Program-made: the position numbers and the translations under genes
NCBI GenBank assembly: GCA_019058245.1
Contig: JAHPZJ010000026.1
Location: 21,291 to 85,290, forward strand
Origin: Promethearchaeota archaeon
GTDB taxonomy: Archaea > Asgardarchaeota > Lokiarchaeia > Sigyniarchaeales > SOKP01
Direction: 5' to 3'
DNA: 64,000 nt
Part shown: piece by piece, positions 38,038-46,483 of the stretch
Position numbering within the stretch: the first letter of the stretch is position 1
Layout: the number at the start of each line of letters is the position of its first letter
Notes under the pieces: model-generated
Told to the model about the DNA's origin: nothing
What the model saw: the letters and a program-made list of their open reading frames with translations, nothing else
The model's database searches: none

Positions 38038-38640
38038 ATGTTTAGACTCTACACCATCGAAGGAAAGATTGAGATCCCCCCCTTTTTATTTGACCAAGAA
38101 AAAGATGTCAGTGCAAGGATAATACTTTCAGAAGATTATGAAGGGATAATTACTCATGATTATGGATTTATAATAGCAGTTGTAGATGTTCTTGAGGTAG
38201 GAAAGGGGATCATCATACCTGGTAACGCCAATACTTTTCATGAGGTAATTTTTACTATCCTTACTTTCAAGCCAACAGTGTCAGAAGTAGTAGAAGGAAC
38301 TGTTGTTGAAATTGTTGATTTCGGTAGTTTTGTACGTTTAGGGCCGTTAGATGGATTAGTCCATGTGTCTCAAATTTGTGACGATTATATCTCTTATGAA
38401 CAAGTGGGAAATCGATTTATTGGAAAAGAAACAGGAAAAATCTTAGAAGTTAATGATCAAGTTAGAGCAAAGATAATCGCGGTTTCTTTAGGTACAGGAA
38501 GAAGCGGAAAACTTGGCTTAACTATGAGGCAAAAATTCTTAGGAAAAGAAGAGTGGATTGAAAATGATATTGAAGAAACTTATAGTGAAAAGGAAATGAA
38601 ACCCGCTGAATCAAATCAAGATGAAGATGATTCAACATAA
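38038..38640 (+). CDS. rpo7: RNA polymerase subunit Rpo7 (RpoE')
   Basis: 200 residues. The N-terminal RNP-like tip domain (MFRLYTIEGKIEIPPFLF and GKGIIIPGNANTFHEVIFTI) is followed by an S1 domain from about residue 80 (EGTVVEIVDFGSFVRLGPLDG and GLVHVSQI). It forms the stalk of archaeal RNA polymerase with Rpo4. The 20-residue acidic tail is an extension. It heads the block with spt4, dephospho-CoA kinase and ribosomal genes that is conserved in archaea. Confidence 0.95.
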   Translation: MFRLYTIEGKIEIPPFLFDQEKDVSARIILSEDYEGIITHDYGFIIAVVDVLEVGKGIIIPGNANTFHEVIFTILTFKPTVSEVVEGTVVEIVDFGSFVRLGPLDGLVHVSQICDDYISYEQVGNRFIGKETGKILEVNDQVRAKIIAVSLGTGRSGKLGLTMRQKFLGKEEWIENDIEETYSEKEMKPAESNQDEDDST

Positions 38641-38666
38641 TTAAAATACAAATGGAGTGAATAATT

Positions 38667-38855
38667 TTGAAAGAAAAAGCATGCAAAAATTGCCATTTAA
38701 TTACTAAAAACGAAACTATTTGCCCTAAGTGCAAAACACATACTCTAAGCGAAGACTATACTGGAGAGGTAATTATAATTAATCCTCAAGAGTCTAAGTT
38801 CGCTGAGTATCTCAAGATTCATTTTCCCGGTAAGTACGCTTTAAGGGTGCGTTAA
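38667..38855 (+). CDS. spt4: Transcription elongation factor Spt4 (RpoE'')
   Basis: 62 residues starting at TTG. The zinc site is made by ACKNCHLI and CPKCKTH, followed by SEDYTGEVIIINPQESKFAE and the end GKYALRVR, which match archaeal Spt4. It binds Spt5 and increases processivity of RNA polymerase. It lies 26 bases after rpo7 in the usual archaeal order. Confidence 0.93.
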   Translation: MKEKACKNCHLITKNETICPKCKTHTLSEDYTGEVIIINPQESKFAEYLKIHFPGKYALRVR

Positions 38856-38953
38856 ATTTTAACTAAAAGCAACGGGTTATTCGTTATAATTGTACTTATA
38901 AAAATTCTAAAGTAAATGTTATATAACACTCTTTCTTTATATTCTTGATTTAA

Positions 38954-39541
38954 ATGGAATATAATTTACGAATTCCTCATGAAAAAAGGCATTTATTTAC
39001 AGAGCCTCTTGATATTTTAATTGCAGGTTCTCGAAAGGAAACTATTTCTCAAGTGGAAAATATTTTCCAGGATTATGCAAGAACCAAAAAAGTATTTAAC
39101 TTTTATATTGTGGGGGATATTGTTGCTAAAGATTTTTTATCTAACTCTTTTTTAAAAAAATTCATAAAAATTTGTATTATTGATGAAAAAACACAGAGAA
39201 CTCATATTAACTTAGAATTTGAGGAATTTTTTGAACATACTATTGAATTTCAAAATCCTGATGGAACTATAAATAAAGACTGCTGGAAACTATTTAGAGA
39301 GGTTATAAAATCTGAGAAAAAAACTTTAATTAAAGTAATAGATGGAGAAGAAGATTTATTAATACTCCCTCTCATCCTCGAAATTCCTCTTTTAGTGGGA
39401 ATTAAAAATTTTGCTTTCTATGGTCAACCTCCTATTACAGATTCTAATTTTATGATTCCTGAAGGAATTGTAATTGTTGATATTGATGAAAATAGCCAAG
39501 AAAAAGTTAAAAAGATTATTTCTACAATGGATCAATTCTAA
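38954..39541 (+). CDS. GTP-dependent dephospho-CoA kinase (DUF359)
   Basis: 195 residues. Family marks are YIVGDIVAKDFL, IIDEKTQR, the hallmark VIDGEEDLLILPLI and the FAFYGQPP...EGIVIVDID end. DUF359 proteins are the archaeal enzymes for the last step of coenzyme A synthesis, using GTP. The position after rpo7-spt4 and before eS24 is the conserved archaeal context, which strengthens the call. Confidence 0.9.
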   Translation: MEYNLRIPHEKRHLFTEPLDILIAGSRKETISQVENIFQDYARTKKVFNFYIVGDIVAKDFLSNSFLKKFIKICIIDEKTQRTHINLEFEEFFEHTIEFQNPDGTINKDCWKLFREVIKSEKKTLIKVIDGEEDLLILPLILEIPLLVGIKNFAFYGQPPITDSNFMIPEGIVIVDIDENSQEKVKKIISTMDQF

Positions 39542-39691
39542 CATTTTAATTATCTTTCAAAAATTATTATATAGGTCAAATTTACATTAAAAACCAAAAT
39601 TTTATTTTTTATATATTCTTTTGAATGTTATATTATAGTAATTTTTGTTTTTTGTAGAAATAATTTGCTGTAAGAAGGCAGTACGTTTAAA

Positions 39692-40045
39692 ATGACGTTA
39701 AATATTGAAATATTGGATGAAAAAAAAAACCCGTTAATTGACCGAACAGAATTAACAGTTAGAATCGATCATTTTGGAGAAGGAACTCCAAATAGGTTAG
39801 AAGTGAAGAAAAAGATTGCTGCCTTACAAGGTAGTGATGAAAAATTAACAATAATAAAAAAACTCGATACCCATTTTGGAGCATCTCATGCTATTGGTAA
39901 AGTATATATATATGAAAACTCAAAAGATCTAGCCTATTTTGAACCGTTTCATATTCAAGTGCGGAATCTTGAAAAAGAAAAAAGAACAGAAATTTATCAA
40001 TTGAAAAAAAGACATGAATCTTACAAACATCTATTTGAATATTAA
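39692..40045 (+). CDS. rps24e: Ribosomal protein eS24
   Basis: 117 residues: NIEILDEKKNPLIDRTELTV, PNRLEVKKKIAALQGSDEKL and THFGASHAIGKVYIYENSKD are typical for eS24 of the small subunit. It is followed after 14 bases by eS27, forming the usual pair. Confidence 0.95.
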   Translation: MTLNIEILDEKKNPLIDRTELTVRIDHFGEGTPNRLEVKKKIAALQGSDEKLTIIKKLDTHFGASHAIGKVYIYENSKDLAYFEPFHIQVRNLEKEKRTEIYQLKKRHESYKHLFEY

Positions 40046-40059
40046 TTATAATGTATTAA

Positions 40060-40278
40060 GTGAAAAATGAAATGAATTCTTCAGATTATTATAAAATTGA
40101 AGGGGGAAAGTTAGTTAGAACTCATAGGTCTTGCCCAAAATGTGGACCAAGCTATTTCCTTGCAGATCATTATGATAGATGGTCATGTGGAAAATGTGGA
40201 TACGCTGTATTCAAAAGAAAAGGACAAACGAAAGCAAAAGCTACAAGAAGATCTCCTCGAAAACGCTCAAAAGCGTAA
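40060..40278 (+). CDS. rps27ae: Ribosomal protein eS31 (S27ae)
   Basis: 72 residues from a GTG start. The zinc ribbon RSCPKCGPSYFLADHYDRWS and CGKCGYAVF is exactly that of archaeal S27ae. The basic tail (KAKATRRSPRKRSKA) is longer than in many archaea and probably contacts rRNA. It is a member of the 30S subunit and is co-transcribed with eS24. Confidence 0.93.
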   Translation: MKNEMNSSDYYKIEGGKLVRTHRSCPKCGPSYFLADHYDRWSCGKCGYAVFKRKGQTKAKATRRSPRKRSKA

Positions 40279-40384
40279 AAAAAGATTGGATAATTTATAA
40301 AATCTATAGTTGAAAATTCTTCCCCCTACATTTCAAAGATATACCTTACCTTTACCTTAAAACCTAATAGTCTAAATTGAAAAT

Positions 40385-41401
40385 TTGGCGAAATTAATGA
40401 AGAAGTTATGTTTAGGTATTGAATCCACTGCTCACACCTTTTCAATAGGAATTATAGATTTTGAAGGAAATGTTTATAGTCTGATAAATGATATTTATGT
40501 CCCTGAAGAAGGTGGACTCCATCCTGGATTAGTTAGGGATCAACATTTAAACAATTTTATGAAAATAGTGAATAGAGCTTTGACAGAAGCTAAAATATCT
40601 ATAAAAGACATTAATTTGATTGCATTCAGTCAAAGTCCTGGTTTAGGACCTGTTTTAAAAATTGGTGCTTGGGTTGCACGTATGTTAAGTCAATTAGTTA
40701 ACATTGAAATCGTAGGAGTAAATCATTGTATTGCTCACATTGAAATTGGACGTTTAAAATGTAATATTAAAGATCCCCTTAGTTTATACGTATCAGGTGG
40801 GAATACTATAGTTAGTGCTTTTGAATCCGGAAGATATCAGATTTTTGGTGAAACTCTTGATTTAGCTATTGGCAATATGATAGACTCTTTTGCTCGTGAT
40901 GCAGGTCTAAACCATCCTGGTGGTCCAAAAATAGAAAAACTAGCATTGAATTCAAATAACTATATTCAATTACCTTATGTTGTAAAAGGTATGGATCTAT
41001 CATTTTCTGGTCTTTATACTGCTGCAAAATATCTTCTCCAATCTGAAGACTATGGTATCAAATATAACTTAAATGACGTTGCCTATTCTTTGCAAGAAAC
41101 TGCTTTTGGAATGTTAACTGAGGTTACTGAAAGAGCTTTGGCTCATACAGAAAAAAAAGAGGTACTTCTTACAGGAGGCGTAGCAGCAAATAAAAGGTTA
41201 CAATCTATGATAAAATATATCAGTAAGGAGCATGATGCGAGGTTTGAGGTGGTACCTTTAAAATTTGCAGGAGATAATGGAGCAATGATTGGTTGGACAG
41301 GAATTTTGAGATATCAAGCAGAGGGAAGGCATGAAATCAATGAAACTTTTATCAAACCTAAGGAAAGAATGGATCATTTTACAATTCCATGGAGGACTTA
41401 A
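40385..41401 (+). CDS. kae1: tRNA threonylcarbamoyltransferase Kae1
   Basis: 338 residues from TTG (an ATG is at codon 5). It transfers the threonylcarbamoyl group to A37 of ANN-decoding tRNAs in the KEOPS complex. The ASKHA motifs are LGIESTAHTFSIGI, FSQSPGLGPVLKIG, the iron-binding NHCIAHIEIG, LYVSGGNTIVSAFESG, LDLAIGNMIDSFARDAGL and LLTGGVAANKRLQ. It lies 6 bases before bud32; many archaea fuse these two, here they are separate. Confidence 0.95.
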   Translation: MAKLMKKLCLGIESTAHTFSIGIIDFEGNVYSLINDIYVPEEGGLHPGLVRDQHLNNFMKIVNRALTEAKISIKDINLIAFSQSPGLGPVLKIGAWVARMLSQLVNIEIVGVNHCIAHIEIGRLKCNIKDPLSLYVSGGNTIVSAFESGRYQIFGETLDLAIGNMIDSFARDAGLNHPGGPKIEKLALNSNNYIQLPYVVKGMDLSFSGLYTAAKYLLQSEDYGIKYNLNDVAYSLQETAFGMLTEVTERALAHTEKKEVLLTGGVAANKRLQSMIKYISKEHDARFEVVPLKFAGDNGAMIGWTGILRYQAEGRHEINETFIKPKERMDHFTIPWRT

Positions 41402-41407
41402 AAGATA

Positions 41408-42082
41408 TTGAGTTCTGATATTAAAAAAGAAAAAGTCATTAAGAAAGGAGCTGAAGCAACTCTTTATTACGGGCATTGGTTTGGGAAAGAAGTAATATTT
41501 AAGTATAGAATTCCAAAGAATTATCGCATAAAAGAATTGGATAAGGCAATAAGAACGGAGAGAACATTAAACGAAGCCAGAGCATTAATAAAAGTAAAAA
41601 CATATGGGATTAATGTACCTCAAGTTTTTGAGATTGATTTCGTTAATTCCACAATAGTTATGAAATATATTAAAGGTAATAGATTAAAAGATATTTTATC
41701 AAATTTGGATGATAATATGAAAAAAAATTATTTTAATGATATTGGCAAAGCAATTGCAACTCTACATAGAAATGGTCATGTACATGGTGATATAACAACA
41801 AGTAATATAATAATATCTCCTGAAAATCAAATTTTTCTCATAGATTTTGGGTTGCATGAGTATTCAGATACAATAGAGGATAAAAGTGTAGATTTACATC
41901 TCCTAAAAAGAGTTTTAATCTCGTCTCATGGCAAAAATTATAAATATTGCTTTAATGCCTTTCTTGAAGGATATAAGTTAGAATATGAAAAGATAAAGAA
42001 TAAAGAATATGAAAAGATAATTAAAAACATTGATATTGTTGAATCTCGTGGAAGGTATATAAGACCAGAAGCTAGATTATAA
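41408..42082 (+). CDS. bud32: Bud32 kinase/ATPase of the KEOPS complex
   Basis: 224 residues beginning at TTG. It is a minimal atypical kinase: GAEATLYYGHWFGKEVIFKY with the Lys, GHVHGDITTSNIII (catalytic loop), FLIDFGLHEYS (DFG) and VESRGRYI at the end. It drives KEOPS activity through ATP hydrolysis. It is immediately downstream of kae1. Confidence 0.95.
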   Translation: MSSDIKKEKVIKKGAEATLYYGHWFGKEVIFKYRIPKNYRIKELDKAIRTERTLNEARALIKVKTYGINVPQVFEIDFVNSTIVMKYIKGNRLKDILSNLDDNMKKNYFNDIGKAIATLHRNGHVHGDITTSNIIISPENQIFLIDFGLHEYSDTIEDKSVDLHLLKRVLISSHGKNYKYCFNAFLEGYKLEYEKIKNKEYEKIIKNIDIVESRGRYIRPEARL

Positions 42083-42388
42083 AAATTATCTATTATAGTT
42101 AATTTTATCTAAAAGAAGGAAAAATTCTTAAAATATTTTCAACTAGCCTATTAATTTAGGTTAGAAAGTGTTCATCAAATTAAATAAATTAACTAAATAG
42201 TGTATATCTGATATACAATGCTTTAAATACTCTAACTCATACCAATTAAGTTTATATACATGCTTTACTTATATTATTATATTGGAAAGAGTAAATATGT
42301 AAAGGGTACGGAATATTTCTACATTCTAATTTATTTTTGCCATATAAAATAAGAGGATTTTAGAAAGAATATTCGTGGAGGTAATTAA
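42083..42388. promoter_or_regulatory. 306-base leader of the RHH regulator gene
   Basis: No gene is visible. A perfect 17-base palindrome occupies 42201-42217, and TATA-like TTTATATAC (about 42249) and CATATAAAATAA (about 42341) are the main promoter candidates. A strong GTGGAGGTAATTA ribosome binding site stands before the ATG at 42389. The length suggests regulated expression. Confidence 0.45.
42201..42217. promoter_or_regulatory. 17-base palindrome, candidate RHH operator
   Basis: TGTATATC, one T, then GATATACA: a perfect palindrome about 170 bases before the ribbon-helix-helix gene. RHH proteins bind short palindromes and often their own promoter. Palindromes of this arm length are expected a few times by chance in 64 kb of such DNA, so only the position supports it. 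Confidence 0.35.
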
Positions 42389-42598
42389 ATGACAGACACA
42401 GAAAAATCAAGCAAAAAGAAGAAAATGGTTAACATTACCATTAATTTACCCGAGATTTATGATGAAAATATTAAGAAACTAATTGGTATGAAGATTTGTG
42501 CATCCCGTAGTGAGGCAATAAGGACCGCATTGCGTGATTTTCTTCACAATGAATATAAAAATCTTAAATTATTAGGATTCTTTAGAGAAACCTCCTAA
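42389..42598 (+). CDS. Ribbon-helix-helix (CopG-type) DNA-binding protein
   Basis: 69 residues. The beta strand KMVNITINLPEIYDENIKKL and helices with CASRSEAIRTALRDFLHNEY are the RHH fold, in which the strand pair of the dimer enters the major groove. The N-terminus is Lys-rich. An excellent ribosome binding site precedes it. It probably regulates itself or the following gelsolin-like gene. It lacks a toxin partner next to it. Confidence 0.85.
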   Translation: MTDTEKSSKKKKMVNITINLPEIYDENIKKLIGMKICASRSEAIRTALRDFLHNEYKNLKLLGFFRETS

Positions 42599-42692
42599 AT
42601 ATTCAATCTTTCTATATTTACTCTTAGTTAAGATTTATAACACTAGTTTACTTACTAATTTATTATCCTTAAGAACTGCTAGGAGAATTCAA

Positions 42693-43280
42693 ATGCTATT
42701 ATATCTCGTAACTGAATCTGGATCTTTAAGAAAAATTAATAAAGTAGATTTTAATGAAACTAAAGTTTTTCTAATTGATGATATTAAAACTTTATATTTA
42801 TGGTTCGGATTAAAAGCTTCTGAGAAAAAAAGAAAATTAAGTATCGAGAAAATAGAAAAGTTAAAAGTTCAGAAAAAAAAATCTCCAGAACTTATAGTTT
42901 TAAATCAAAATGAAGAATATGGTTCCTTTTTAGCAATTATGGACATTTTAAAAAAAGGCTTGAAAACTGGTGAAACTATTGAAAAGAGACCAGAATTAAA
43001 AATTCGCTTTAAGGATACCCAGGAGCTCATAGAAGCGGGAATGGATCCAGATTTTGAAGGTGAAGTTACTATTGCAGCACATGATCTTGCTCAAGAAAAC
43101 CATACTTATGAGGATTTGTGTAGAAAACTTGCGGAAATACAAATGAAGTTTATAAAAGAGAATGCTTCTGAAAAAGAAATAAAGAAAAAAACAGAGGATA
43201 TTTATAAATCCTCCTCAACTTACGAAGAACTTTGCTGGTTGATTGCTGAATTAAGTAATTTATTAGATAGAAAATCCTGA
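42693..43280 (+). CDS. Gelsolin-like domain protein with helical tail
   Basis: 195 residues. Residues 14-90 follow the gelsolin core: LRKINKVDFNETKVFLIDDI, TLYLWFGLKASEKKRKLSIE and ELIVLNQNEEYGSFLAI correspond to VFILD...xIYxWxGxxAsxxEk and the VxxxxQgxE end. The remaining 100 residues are helical, with a degenerate repeat TYEDLCRKLAEI and TYEELCWLIAEL. Gelsolin-domain proteins that act on actin are an Asgard trait, but this single short domain could bind something else. The gene overlaps the convergent gene by 61 bases. Confidence 0.55.
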   Translation: MLLYLVTESGSLRKINKVDFNETKVFLIDDIKTLYLWFGLKASEKKRKLSIEKIEKLKVQKKKSPELIVLNQNEEYGSFLAIMDILKKGLKTGETIEKRPELKIRFKDTQELIEAGMDPDFEGEVTIAAHDLAQENHTYEDLCRKLAEIQMKFIKENASEKEIKKKTEDIYKSSSTYEELCWLIAELSNLLDRKS

Positions 43281-43795
43281 TTTGAATTGACTGTTTTACA
43301 TTTTATCGTAATTGATGTATCTTCTTTATAAAAATTGATATGTTTATTAAAAAGTTCATTAATAGCTTTTATATAAATTCCATTTCTCCCAACTGCTATA
43401 TGATATATATTTAAATCCTTCAAGAAACAAATGATAATCTCATATTTTCCTTCTTTATTATTTATTTCTATTCCAATATCATATATACACAAATCTGGAA
43501 ATAGATTGAAAAGTAAATTTAATAAAATGTTATCAAACCTAATTATTGAGATTTTTTTTACAATTTTATGTCTTAAGGAGTTTAAATAGGTTCTTGCTTC
43601 AAAATAATTATCCTGTTTTACAAAAAGAAATATAAACTCATTATCTTCCACTTTTATGATAACTATATGTGAAGGCTCTATTTTTGTCTTATCATAGAAA
43701 TATTTGTATAAGTTGAGCTCATAATTAGAATATTTTATATTATCAAAAGTTAATACTTGATAGAGAATTAAATCATCGAGAATCGTGTAAAACAT
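43220..43795 (-). CDS. Unknown protein with a KH-like GRNG element
   Basis: 191 residues. Strand-rich throughout; the first part has SHIVIIKVEDNEFIFLFVKQ. The most telling segment is NIYHIAVGRNGIYIKAINEL, which has the IxxxIGxxGxxIxx form of KH domains, as in NusA-like proteins, so RNA binding is possible. Its last 20 codons overlap the end of the convergent gelsolin-like gene by 61 bases. No family was recognised; the call is tentative. Confidence 0.5.
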   Translation of the reverse strand: MFYTILDDLILYQVLTFDNIKYSNYELNLYKYFYDKTKIEPSHIVIIKVEDNEFIFLFVKQDNYFEARTYLNSLRHKIVKKISIIRFDNILLNLLFNLFPDLCIYDIGIEINNKEGKYEIIICFLKDLNIYHIAVGRNGIYIKAINELFNKHINFYKEDTSITIKCKTVNSNQDFLSNKLLNSAINQQSSS

Positions 43796-43897
43796 ATAAT
43801 AGTATTTTAGAATGTATTTTTAAAGTACGAGAAAATCCATAACAACAGCTTATTCAAAAAAAACTTAAATTTAAGTTTTATATTATGATAAGTTCAT

Positions 43898-44443
43898 CTA
43901 TTTAATCAAATTATAAAATTTAGCAAGTAAAAAAGCATTAATAGTTGAGCTATGTATAATATCACCATTATTGATCAATTTATGTATTTCTTCAATGGAG
44001 AATTCATATACTGAAATTATTTCATTTGGATCTATAGGTTTTGAATTCTTTTTTTCCACCTTAGCAAAATATAAGTAATTCCAAACAGTATTAAGAAAAG
44101 ATATTCTTGTTTTTCCTAAAAAAGTAATGCTTTCAACCTTATATCCTGTTTCTTCTTCTGTTTCTCTTATTGCTGCTTCCTCAGGTTTCTCACCTTCATC
44201 GATCATACCACCAACAGTAGTTTTTGTTTTTAATTGCCAAGGATAAGGATAAGCATCCACAAGAATAATTTTACCATCAGCAGTTTGGCAAATAATTGTG
44301 ACAAAATCCCTTCCTTCAATAACAACATATTCTACTTGCTGACCGTCTGGTCTTAAAACTAAATCATTTCTCAAACCAATAAAACGATTTCGAAATATAA
44401 CTCTTTCTTCTAATTGTTTCCATTTATAATCTTTTCGAGACAT
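43898..44443 (-). CDS. Nudix hydrolase (ADP-ribose pyrophosphatase type)
   Basis: About 181 residues from the ATG at 44443 (a TTG at 44455 is the alternative). The Nudix box GGMIDEGEKPEEAAIRETEE and ETGY is complete (Gx5Ex7REUxEExGU). The flanking strands VEYVVIEGRDFVTIICQTAD are usual in ADP-sugar pyrophosphatases, which open ADP-ribose to AMP and ribose 5-phosphate. The exact substrate is unknown. Confidence 0.88.
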   Translation of the reverse strand: MSRKDYKWKQLEERVIFRNRFIGLRNDLVLRPDGQQVEYVVIEGRDFVTIICQTADGKIILVDAYPYPWQLKTKTTVGGMIDEGEKPEEAAIRETEEETGYKVESITFLGKTRISFLNTVWNYLYFAKVEKKNSKPIDPNEIISVYEFSIEEIHKLINNGDIIHSSTINAFLLAKFYNLIK

Positions 44444-44510
44444 ATTAAAATTCAATGATTTAATTGAATATAATTCTATTTATCAAAAAAAAAACTTTAC
44501 ACTTTAAACT

Positions 44511-46235
44511 TTACACTATGAGACTTACTCCAATTGCATTCGAAATTACAGCAGCAAAAAATATTTGAACTATAGTAAATGATATCAGAACCACTGGATA
44601 GAACGCCTTTACATTTTGAAATATCTTAGTATTTTGAATAATCATTAAAAGAAGAATTATATACATAAATAAAACAGAGGGTAAATAAGACAGTTGACTT
44701 GTTAATGTCATCAATGTTATCATCAGGATAATTGCGGTGATTATTAACACCCTATTTTTCGATTTTTCTGATTTTAAAATTTTTAACTTTGGATAAATAA
44801 CTTTTCTTAAAAGTATTTCTATTGAGAGAAATACTGGAAGAAAAAGATAACTTAACATAAAATCAACAACGAAATTTGATGGCCAAATAAAACCAAAAGG
44901 ATAATAAAAAGAAAATAGCATATAAATAGCTATAAAATAACTAGCGCATACTAAAGTAAAAATCAAATAACTTGATTTAAATTGGTTTCTGATATTTAAT
45001 TTTAAGGTATTTAAATATTTTCTATCTTTTGTCTTTTTTAAGAATTTTAATATACTAATCACTGTGAAAGTTCCAAGCATGAGGATTGAACCATAAACAA
45101 TACCCACCAAACCGAAAAATTTCTCAAATAATACCCAATTCAGTAAAAAAGCTCCAATAGATCCGATTGTCGAAATTACTAACTTTTGTTTATTTAAAGT
45201 ATTAATTGATTTGTTGCTATTAAAATAATTAATATTTTCAAGTTTTTTTTCGTTTCGAAAGAACAATTGACTCGATATTGAAATTAAGGAAATAACGCTT
45301 ATAAAAATAACAATAATGTTTATGAAAATTATTACATAATTATAATAGAATGTAATAGATATGCGTCCATTAATATTAGGCGTTCCAAAAAAATGATTTT
45401 CAAACCAATTTATTGATTCAATTAGCACCCCATCTGAGAAAAGTTGGTGTCCTCCACCTAATAAAAAGCCTTCTATTGGAATTACTGTACAATTTGTTAA
45501 CTCTTGGGCTTTTAGAGCATTATCTGTGAAATCCAATGCTTCATCATCAACATGCATGATAACTAATAAATTTTGAGTATTCTGTTCATTCAGTAAATTA
45601 GCTGGAATATAATCTATAAATTCCTGGTTATAGGTAAATCCATACTTAGGAGGTGAAAAATTTACAAGGGGTGCTAGAGCAACTATTACTTGAAAGCGTG
45701 GATCTAATGCTTGATTCATAAGGACGACCATCCCACCAAGCGAATGACCTATAAGGCCAATTTGAGATTTGTTAACATCATTATAAAAAGAAAGTGTTTC
45801 TAATTTATCTAATAAATTAGAACAATCCTGAGCTAACGCGGGAATACCATTATTGGAATTTATATTATTTATATTCCCTCCACTCTCACCATGTCCTTGG
45901 TAATCGAGAGCTGCAACATAAAAACCTCTCTTTGTAAATTCAATAGGAATTCTTAAATCGAAATCTCGTTTAGATCCAATACCATGGCAATATATAACTA
46001 AAGGTTTTTGTTCCTGAAAATCCAATTTCTTGGTGGGATAATATAAATTTGCATAGAGTGTCGCCCCAGATGATTCAAAATTGATACGTTCATATCGATT
46101 ATAACTCTGAGTTCTATTTAATTGTAAAATTGTTAATGTTATAAATAGAATAATGATAAAAACTAAAAGTTTTTTAAGATGACAATAGTCCTTGTGTGTC
46201 ATCTCATCAACAATAATAAACTCAGATTTTACCAA
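44511..46235 (-). CDS. Membrane alpha/beta hydrolase with polytopic C-terminal half
   Basis: 574 residues. One N-terminal span (17-38) leads to an alpha/beta hydrolase domain (50-290): VIYCHGIGSKRDF (oxyanion HG), VAALDYQGHGESGG, nucleophile IGLIGHSLGGMVVL and a late His in LLGGGHQLF. About eight spans follow (305-570). The hydrolase faces one side of the membrane, probably outside. This plan is known from some archaeal and bacterial hydrolases of unknown substrate; a lipid or peptide ester is conceivable. Confidence 0.8.
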   Translation of the reverse strand: MVKSEFIIVDEMTHKDYCHLKKLLVFIIILFITLTILQLNRTQSYNRYERINFESSGATLYANLYYPTKKLDFQEQKPLVIYCHGIGSKRDFDLRIPIEFTKRGFYVAALDYQGHGESGGNINNINSNNGIPALAQDCSNLLDKLETLSFYNDVNKSQIGLIGHSLGGMVVLMNQALDPRFQVIVALAPLVNFSPPKYGFTYNQEFIDYIPANLLNEQNTQNLLVIMHVDDEALDFTDNALKAQELTNCTVIPIEGFLLGGGHQLFSDGVLIESINWFENHFFGTPNINGRISITFYYNYVIIFINIIVIFISVISLISISSQLFFRNEKKLENINYFNSNKSINTLNKQKLVISTIGSIGAFLLNWVLFEKFFGLVGIVYGSILMLGTFTVISILKFLKKTKDRKYLNTLKLNIRNQFKSSYLIFTLVCASYFIAIYMLFSFYYPFGFIWPSNFVVDFMLSYLFLPVFLSIEILLRKVIYPKLKILKSEKSKNRVLIITAIILMITLMTLTSQLSYLPSVLFMYIILLLMIIQNTKIFQNVKAFYPVVLISFTIVQIFFAAVISNAIGVSLIV

Positions 46236-46483
46236 AACAGTTGTCCGGTTTTTTGAAATAATTTATTTTTACTTCTCTAAATTTCAAACTTTGTGAAACC
46301 CATAAATTAAATAGAAAATAAACTATTTAAATGTTTTCACGAAATTTGAAATATCACTTAAAATAGTTACTAATGATATTTAAAAATCAATTACTATTTT
46401 AGTACACTTAAATTCATTTTTAATAGAATAAATTAAAATATAGCTAACGTTAGTATTTATTAATAATTTAATGCGAAAATATT

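Noticed and set aside
46444..46453. 10-base palindrome CTAACGTTAG upstream of the acyl-CoA synthetase
   Set aside because: Palindromes this short occur often by chance in DNA of this composition, and nothing else supports an operator.
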